In this document: positions 57,200 to 64,000 of the stretch, one piece after another
How the letters are laid out: each line of letters starts with the position of its first letter
Position numbering within the stretch: position 1 is the stretch's first letter
Assembly (NCBI RefSeq): GCF_030265065.1
Contig: NC_080413.1
Location: 1,245,001-1,309,000, forward strand
Source: Corythoichthys intestinalis
Taxonomy: Eukaryota > Chordata > Actinopteri > Syngnathiformes > Syngnathidae
DNA length: 64,000 nucleotides
Direction of reading: 5' to 3'
Notes under the pieces: generated by a model
Databases searched by the model: none
Seen by the model: the letters and a program-made list of their open reading frames with translations, nothing else
Told to the model about the DNA's origin: nothing
Program-made: the position numbers and the translations under genes

Positions 57200-59710
57200 C
57201 TAAAGCCTCTTAGCGTGCTTGAGGTTGTAGTGCGTGCGCATGTCCTTGCGCAGGCGGAACTTGTCGCCGCAGACGCCGCAGACGTAGAGGTGGACGTCCA
57301 TGTGCTCCTCCAGCTGCCGGCCGCCCGGGAAGATCTGGAAGCAGACCTGGCAGATGGTCTCGCCGGCCGCCAGGTGCGAGATCATGTGTCGCACGTGGTC
57401 GTGTTTGAGGAAGGCGCCCTGCTCGCACACGGGGCAGACGTAGCGCGCCACGCCGCGGTGCATGTCCGTGTGCAGCCGCAGCTGGCGCTCGCGCAGAAAG
57501 CGCTTGCCGCACGTCCCGCAGGTGAACTGCTTCTCCTTGGTGTGCACCGTGTAGTGCTCGCGCAGGTGGCAGCGCTGGTAGAAGCCTTTGCCGCAGATGG
57601 CGCAAAAGTGCTTGCGCCGGTGGTCGGGCCCCGACTCGGGCCCCGGCTCGCGGGCGGAGCAGGAGAGGGCGTGCTCCAGCGCCAGGCTCTCGCTCCGGAA
57701 GGGTAGGCCGCAGCGGGGACAGGCCGCCGCCGTCGACTCTTCTTCATCGTCGTCCTCCTCGTCCTCTTCCTCCTCGCCCCCGCCGCCGCCCCCGGCCGCC
57801 TCGTCCGACTCGCCGCAGCGCTCGGCGTGCTCCTGCAGCTGACGTCCTTTGACCAGCACGCGGCCGCATCGCCCGCAGGCGCAGATGTGACCGAGGTGGC
57901 GCGACAGGTAGTGCGCCGAGCGCTCGTCCTCGCTCAGCGGCGCCCCGCACACCTCGCACGGGGCGCCGTCCGCGCTCTCCTCTTTCACCTTGAAGAAATG
58001 GGGCGAGGCGGCCGAGGCCTCGCTTTCCCACGCGGCGCTTCGGCAGCGCTCGCCCGAGACGCCGGCGAGAGCCCCGTCGTCCCCTTCGGCCGGCTCCCGG
58101 TCCGACGCCTCCGGTTCCCTCTTGACGGAAACGCCGGCGTCATCCGAGCTCTCGGCCCCGGCCGAGTCATCTCGGCCGCGGGGGCCGGCCGCGTACGTCT
58201 TGCGGTTGGTGCAGGTGAGGATGTGCTCGATCAGAAGCTTCTCGCAGCTGAAGACGAAGCCGCAGTCGTCGCACGTGAAGGTGCGGCCGAAACGGGGGCG
58301 TTCCCTCGGGGCCGAGCTCCGCCCCCCGCCGCGCTTCCTCAGGTCGCAAGGTCGCTCCGCCGCGTCCGTGCTCGGGAGCGCCGCCCCCAGGACGGACGCG
58401 CTCGACTCGGCGTCGCTGGCGAGGTACCTGCACGCCAGCGAAAACCCCGTTACGGATGCGCGGACCATCGTTCCATTTCAATTGGAATTTTCTAACACTC
58501 GGCAATGAAATTCAGTCTAAAAAAAATTTTTCAAATGATTTGTTTGTTATTTTTTGCCACTTAACTTTTTGGGATTGAATTTATTTCAAACGAATGTAGG
58601 TGACTGAATTATGCGTGACACAATTTTTGGCCAATCAATTTTTCCCAAGTGGACTTGTGTCACTCAATTTTTCACGGAGCCCCAAAGATAAAACAGAGAG
58701 GGTAAAAGAAATGCTGACGTTAAAAAAACAAACACACAAAAAAAAACACCGCCACTAAAGCAGTACTTCTCAAATAGTGGGGCGGGCCCCCACAGGGGGG
58801 CGCGGAACGATGCTGAGGGTGGCGCATGTGACTTGGGGAACATACTTTTTCGCCATACTAGAATAAAGTGTAATTGCACATCCACTGATTGGGTGGTAGT
58901 GACGCTCTCATTTTCAGCATAAACGCAGTATTTTTGAACCAAACAAGAGCACACAGCAAAGAGCACTGGAGATATGAAAAGCTAAGACGAAGAAATATGA
59001 TGAAGCGTATGTACAGTATGCGCTTTTTAAAAAATATATCAGCCTCAAGTATCGGCTTACAAAATTGGTTTTGGATATTGGCAATTGGCTAAAATTTAGC
59101 AATCGGCATTTGAAAATCCCATATCGGTCAACCTCTACTTTAAACAGTGAAAAAAATTCAATTCGCTTCCGACAGTATTTTGCAGCGCTTACCTGGCAGA
59201 GCCGCCGAGGTCATCGGCGGGGGCGCCGTCGTCGTTGTCGTCGTCGCGGGCCGGCCTCTGCCGCTCATACATGCGCACGCCGAAGAGCATCTTGCCGGCG
59301 CCGGTCCCCGCCGACCGCTCTGAAGAGGACGGCGTCAGGCCGGAGGCGGCGCCGAGGTCACGCAGGTCGTCCGGCGAGTCGGGGATGAAGTACATCTGCA
59401 GGTAGACCATGGACGCCCGCAGGTCGTCGAAGTCGAAGGCGCTGGCCGCCACGCGCCCCAAATACATGAGCTGCAGGATCAGGTCGAAGCACTCGGCGCT
59501 GATCCGCATGTTGCTGAGGTCCAGGCGCGCCGCCCCCTGCCGGTCGCGGATGAACATCATGCGAAAGTAGGAACTGCAGGCCGCCAGCACGGCCTTGTGC
59601 GCTCGGAAGTAAATGTCGCCGATGGCGATCAGGCAGTCGCACAGGAAGCCCCACTCCCGCTGGTTGTTTAGCTGCCGGAGGACGTGATCGCTGTGGATCG
59701 GCCTCGCCAT
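57200..59710 (-). CDS. zbtb1: ZBTB1-like BTB/POZ and C2H2 zinc-finger transcription factor (2 coding exons, 581 aa)
   Basis: A nuclear DNA-binding repressor. Minus-strand coding exons are 59710-59193 and 58427-57200 (1,746 nt, TAG stop). The donor CAG|GTAAGC and acceptor GTGCAG|GT keep the frame (SA-R-YLASD). The start is ATGGCGAGGCC, nine bases after an acceptor (TTTCAG|ATCTCGGCG). The BTB domain has [60 protein letters not shown], then the ZBTB1-like MLFGVRMYE. Exon 2 opens with [32 protein letters not shown], followed by an acidic Glu/Asp stretch and a C-terminal run of C2H2 fingers ([40 protein letters not shown] and others). Human ZBTB1 is longer (713 aa as I recall). A Gly/Ala/Glu-rich linker and very high GC mark exon 2. 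A non-coding first exon probably ends at 61436. Confidence 0.88.
58745..58960. mobile_element. hAT-like end fragment in the zbtb1 coding intron
   Basis: GCAGTACTTCTCAAATAGTG, then GGGCGGGCCCCCACAGGGGG and GCGCGGAACGATGCTGAGGG. This is the familiar start of a fish hAT repeat. The right part is missing or unrecognised. It lies between coding exons 1 and 2 of the zbtb1-like gene. Confidence 0.5.
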
Positions 59711-59925
59711 CGCCGAGATCTGAAAGGTCAACGCACCCTTCTTTAAATGCCAGGAAAAAAAATGTCAATAAAATTCAAACTTCAGAGATGTGACACAATA
59801 ATGATTGTTGCTTTTTGTCAATACCTTGTCGAGCCAGAAGTAGTGTTGGACCGCAACGATTATTCGATCGACTTGAGTAATTCGATTGGAAAAAAGCTTA
59901 GGGACAGCGAGAACCAAAAGTGGTA

Positions 59926-60700
59926 TTTGCCATGTGGCAAAATGAATTTTGCCACGCAGCATTTTTTTTTTTTTGCCATGTGTTGTGGCAAAATGGATTT
60001 TGACATGTGGCATTCAAGTGTATGTTCAAAATTCACAGCCACACGTTTTTCTGCCATTTAAAATGAATGGAAAATTTGGAAGTGCATGGCTGGCTAAACT
60101 ACCACATACCCCCCACTCTCCCCAAAAAATGCGACGAACCAAAATTGATTTTGCCACACGTAAAAAAAAATACCATAATATGGCAAAATCAATTTTGCCA
60201 CATGGCAAAAAGAAATGCTATATGGCAAAAAAAATGCCCCATAGCAAAATCTATTTTGCCACATTGCAAAATCAATTTTGCGACATGGCAAAAAAAAAAG
60301 CTAGATGGCAAATTAAAAAAAAAAAAAAATGCAATCAATTTTGCCACATGGCACAAAAATGCCACATCGCAAAATCAATTTTGCCACATGGCAAAAAAAA
60401 AAAAAAGCTAGATGGCAAAATCTAATTTGCCACATGGCAAAATCTAATTTGCCGCATGTAAAAAAAAAAATGCCACATGGCAAAAAAAAAAATGCCACAT
60501 GGCAAAATCAATTTGGTCACATGGCAAAAAAAAATGCCACTTGCCAAAATCAATTTTGCCACATGGCAAAAAAAAAAGCTAGATGGCAAAAAAAAAAAAA
60601 AAAAATGCCACATGGCAAAATCAATTTCGCCACATGGCAAAAAAAATGGCACATGGCAAAAAAGAAATGCCACATGGCAAAATCCATTTTGCCACATGGC
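59926..60700. repeat. Array of near-palindromic TTTTGCCACATGGCAAAA units
   Basis: About 20 copies of GCCACATGGC (or GCCATGTGGC) occur, separated by AAAATCAATTTT and by A runs. Many read TTTTGCCACATGGCAAAA, a sequence nearly equal to its own reverse complement. Intervening GCTAGATGGCAAA variants occur about four times. The stretch 60015-60135 is mostly non-repetitive. The array opens long low-complexity frames on both strands (MPHGKINFATWQKK-like and its reverse), which are artefacts. It lies in the 5' intron of the zbtb1-like gene. Confidence 0.8.
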
Positions 60701-61430
60701 TTTAGGTGGATACGCTGCCCTCTCGTGGCAACAGTGTGTACGCTATAACTCGTCAACGTATAACTTGAATTTCAAACAAAACGGCTTTTGGCTCGGCTAA
60801 CCCTGGGCACTTGACCGGAAGTCTTATGGCGACTACTCCACCAAACGAAAAGCACAGGCACCATAATAAATGGCGCGGAACGATAGACAGTGATATCTCG
60901 CTACTTTGCGCTTCAAGCTACAGTTAACTATGATCGACAGATCTTAAGGTTTGATCTTACCGGAGATATGGAAGCAGAAACTTCAAAGTGCCTCATACGT
61001 CAATCATCATTTAACTTGTTAAACAGTTGCTGGGGCAACCGAGGGTGTCGGTTTGGTCTCAACATTGGTAGTAACTGCATAACTTGCATGTACACATATG
61101 CTGAGGACGGGACATTAATAAAACAGATTGGGTGAACAGGGGTCAGGGCTACTGCGCTACTTCACGGTTTTTCACTTATTGCGGCGGGTTCTGGTCCCCA
61201 TTAACCGCGAAAAACGAGGGATCACTGTACATGATCACTCACGGACTCGACCCCTCTTTACCGCCACCTAACGGCTGCGAAAAGACATTTGAAATGGACG
61301 GGAAACGTATTACTCTGAAAGGCTAGCAGGAAGCCAAGTGCGGTTGCGGGGCAGGACGAAAATGTCTCCCGCAACGAACACGCAAACCCGCCCGCCCCTC
61401 ACTCACTCTAGGCAGGCAGCACAACAGCGA
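60701..61430. other. Unassigned sequence in the zbtb1 5' intron
   Basis: It begins with GGTGGATACGCTGCCCTCTC, related to the CTCTAGTGG part of the 'CTGCAGCTATCGATT' MITE family. At about 61045-61110 is GGGTGTCGGTTTGGTCTCAA, CATTGGTAG, which recurs near 63588. No exon was recognised. Confidence 0.35.
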
Positions 61431-61435
61431 CTCAC

Positions 61436-61680
61436 CGCAAGTAGCTGAATCCGACGGAGGCGCTCGTTGATCGGCTCGAGATGGGCGGAGGCGCCGCTAA
61501 ACACGGCGGGGGAAAGTTGAGGGAGGATGCGAAGGGGAAGAAGAAAAAGAGAGACGAAAAGAAACGACTGGCTTTTCTTTTTTCCCCTTCTTGTTGTTCT
61601 TCAACTAGGGCTGTCTGGCTGCTGGCTGTAACTTCCGCACAAACCGCCTGTGGATCACGAGGAACAAAATAAAAGACTTC
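61436..61680 (-). promoter_or_regulatory. Probable non-coding exon 1 and promoter of the zbtb1-like gene
   Basis: On the minus strand GATTCAGCTACTTGCG|GTGAGT is a strong donor at 61436/61435. It is preceded by a GC- and CpG-richer block (GCGGCGCCTCCGCCCATCTC, CAACGAGCGCCTCCGTCGGA). The coding exon has an acceptor nine bases before its ATG, so an upstream leader exon is required, and this is the best candidate. The transcription start is not determined. Confidence 0.45.
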
Positions 61681-61689
61681 CACATCACG

Positions 61690-62732
61690 TAGGCGCCTTC
61701 AAAATAAAGTTGCTTCATGGCCTCGCCCCGGAATGCACAATTTCAACAGATTTTGCAGCATCCCGTTTTTATTTTCGTTGACTTAATTCATGACAGTTAT
61801 TCCTAGTATTTCAAATATTTTAGGAAAAAAATGGTCATTTAACAAAAAAAAAAATTTCACAAAAAAATTTTGTTATTTCATTGTTCGGTTTTTGGGATGC
61901 ATAAAATCTATTTTTAATAAATTGGGGAAAAAAATAAGAATGAAATCCCATTTGAAAGAAAAAGCTGCAGTTGTAGGACAACGTATTTTTTTTAATTAGA
62001 TAGGGATTTGCAAGGCAAAAGCCCAATAGTATAATTTCTTTTTTTTTTTTTTTTAATGGCGTTTCTTCGGTGTGCCGCCCAGCCCAAACCGTTAGTCCAA
62101 CAGTCACCGTTCGCATGTCAAAATGACCGTAATATTTCGCGAAGCAGAGAATTTTTGGAACGACCCCCCCAAATTTTCAGTTCGCCCGTAAAAGTGGATT
62201 TTTTTGAAAAAAAAAAAAAAAAAAAAAAACACTACTTTTCAAACAAATTTGACCGAATCCCATAATTTACACATTAAAAAAATCCAGGACGGTAAGGAGC
62301 ATAAAAGTTACATACAGAATTTAGCAACAATGTACGGTTCCTCCAAAAAAGGTCCCATTCATTTCTAATGGGATGCCATTGACAGCCACGTACGTCCAAA
62401 TCTCCGTTCATTTTCAATAACAGGAAAACAGGTTCTTGTGATTTTTTACCATTTACCATGAAAGCCCACTTACATTTGGTGAACTGATATCAACAGGAAG
62501 GGACACCAAAATGTTCCCAAATTAACAGGACATATAAATTAATAGGATGTATACCTGATATCAGGAGGACCATAGGCGGAATTTGATTTTTGTGGCGGGG
62601 GGATCGGGGGGACAAAAATGTTGATGACCCCAAAACAGTGTCAGCAATAAAATCAACTTACTAGATATATGCTCGGATAGTAGCTTAGCTCATGCTCGTA
62701 CATACAGACATCCCTGCTGTTTGTGTTTTTCT
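61690..62732. other. AT-rich unassigned stretch
   Basis: Long A and T runs dominate (for example 62038-62055 and 62207-62230). A short repeat-like block, GGCGGAATTTGATTTTTGTG, AAATGTTGATGACCCCAAAA, lies at 62576-62640. One GACGTCC-like motif is near 62371. No gene was recognised. Confidence 0.4.
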
Positions 62733-63290
62733 TAGGGCTGTCAAAGGATTAAAATTTTTAATCGCGTTAATTACAACTTAAAATGTAATTAATCGCAATT
62801 CAAACCATCTATAAAATATGCCATATTTTTCTGTAAATTATTGTTGGAATGGAAAGATACCACACAAGACGGATATATATATTGAACACACGGTACATAA
62901 GTACTGTATTTGTTTATTATAACAATAAATCAAAAAATGGCATTAACATTATTAACATTCTGTTAAAGTGATCCATGGATAGAAAGACTTGTAGTTCTTA
63001 TTAGATAAATGTTAGTACAAGTTGTAGAAATTTTATATTAAAACCCCTCTTAATGTTTTCGTTTTATTACAATTGGTAAAATTTTCAATCAAAAAACAAA
63101 ATAGTAGCTCGCTATTGTTGATATCAACAATTACACCATGCTCACTCATGGTACTAACCCATAAAATCAGTTGGACCAAAGCACCAGCAGAGGGCGGCAA
63201 ACACCAAAAAACAAGTGACAAGCGGACACTGTACTGTCATTTTAATCTGTTTGAGCGGGGCATGTGCGTTAATTGCGTCAAATATTTTGC
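62733..63290. mobile_element. hAT-type MITE, TIR TAGGGCTGTCAAA, right-truncated
   Basis: It starts TAGGGCTGTCAAAGGATTAA and follows the family up to TTGCGTCAAATATTTTGCG, where homology stops about 50 bases before the expected right TIR. No target duplication can be read. Confidence 0.7.
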
Positions 63291-64000
63291 GTCTTACCTC
63301 GTGGATAAGTAGACGCCGAAATCAGTTTTGACTGAATATTCCAGCCAGGAAAATGTATAATAATACGTTGAAAAGTAGTTGTTTTTGTTCCCCAGAATTT
63401 TTGAGGGTTAACATCTTTAGTGGAGCAAACTGAAACTCCGCTCACCATTTTGGCGGTGCTCTGCGGTGTTTCGTGGTCCACATCTTCAATCCTTGGTTCT
63501 CGCTCAGTAGTTGTTGTCGCTTTTGAAAGCTTAGGTTTGAAAAAAATCACGTCATTATCCGTCTTGCTTCTTCCGTCCTCAGGCAAGGGTGTAGGTTTGG
63601 TCTCAACATTGGTAGGGACAATATGGCATAATCTGCATGTACACTTTGAAGGGAATAGGTACCGTTCTCGCACACACCGTATAATTGTTTGCATTAGTCT
63701 AACACATTCATCTAACCATAGTTTAGGCAGACTTCACTCCATGCCCTCTTGAACACAGTAAAGTGAATCACCTTATCGGGGCTCCTGAGGGGGAGATGGA
63801 AAAATGGTAGTTTCTCGCAGGCACCGTCTAACTCGAACACACGTAATATAATTAATCAGGGAATAGTATCATTTCTCATATTTACTGTAGGACTGAACTA
63901 CTCTAAACACACCTAATATAAAATAAACAGCACACCATAGTTGAATGAAAAGCAGAATAGATACACAACGCCATCTTATCATAGAAGCCCAACGTGTGCG
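63291..64000. other. Unassigned sequence at the right edge
   Basis: A 138-codon minus-strand frame (63694-63278) has no recognisable domain or splice context and overlaps the MITE end, so I do not call it. GGTGTAGGTTTGGTCTCAAC, ATTGGTAGGGACA at about 63588-63622 repeats sequence at 61045-61075. That suggests a dispersed element of unknown type. Confidence 0.35.

Noticed and set aside
57827-58508. Plus-strand frames of 172-222 codons across the zbtb1 finger exon
   Set aside because: They are reverse-strand shadows of a very GC-rich coding exon. The minus strand has the conserved C2H2 fingers and matching splice sites.
60067-60748. Long overlapping open frames on both strands with repeated His-Gly-Lys / Phe-Ala-Thr-Trp-Gln-Lys words
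   Set aside because: They are produced by the palindromic GCCACATGGC array with A runs. The pattern is the same on both strands, with no splice or domain context.
63278-63694. 138-codon minus-strand frame near the right edge
   Set aside because: No recognisable domain, overlap with the truncated MITE, and part of the sequence is repeated at 61.05 kb, so it is more likely repeat DNA.

Overview
The window is vertebrate nuclear DNA, almost certainly from a teleost fish. Genes are split by GT-AG introns. Between them lies AT-rich sequence packed with fish-type transposons: Tc1-like and hAT elements, a PIF/Harbinger relic, L1 and L2 LINE pieces and many terminal-inverted-repeat (TIR) MITEs. A percomorph is likely. 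A syngnathid is a guess from the feel of the repeats only. I saw no rRNA, tRNA or CRISPR, and nothing I could identify as a retrovirus or LTR element.

Layout. 0-6.2 kb: on the minus strand, one signal-peptide exon of an unidentified secreted protein, with a possible upstream promoter and leader exon near 6 kb. 6.5-25 kb: a dense transposon nest. Scattered through it on the minus strand are the four coding exons of a cytochrome c oxidase subunit 7A gene (11,967-22,926, 82 aa). 25.7-32 kb: a complete sarcomeric myosin heavy chain gene on the plus strand, 1,933 codons with no intron in the coding region, behind a compact promoter-like region. 32.7-35.3 kb: a very large fold-back repeat. 35.4-54 kb: three minus-strand genes for secreted C1q-domain proteins. 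The first two are recent tandem duplicates, and the transposons that landed in one copy or both give an order of events. 57-61.7 kb: a minus-strand zbtb1-like BTB/zinc-finger gene. Its 5' intron carries an unusual array of near-palindromic GCCACATGGC units. 61.7-64 kb: repeats and sequence I could not identify.

How the genes relate. They do not form one pathway. Cox7a is a respiratory-chain subunit, the myosin is a thick-filament motor, the C1q proteins are secreted recognition molecules, and zbtb1 is a nuclear repressor. The points most worth following are the intronless myosin, the C1q duplication with its insertion history, the fold-back element, the self-complementary array in zbtb1, and two TIR-element families that carry internal tandem repeats. 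Exon boundaries were set by reading splice sites and keeping frame by eye. All family names come from memory of the families, with no database search.
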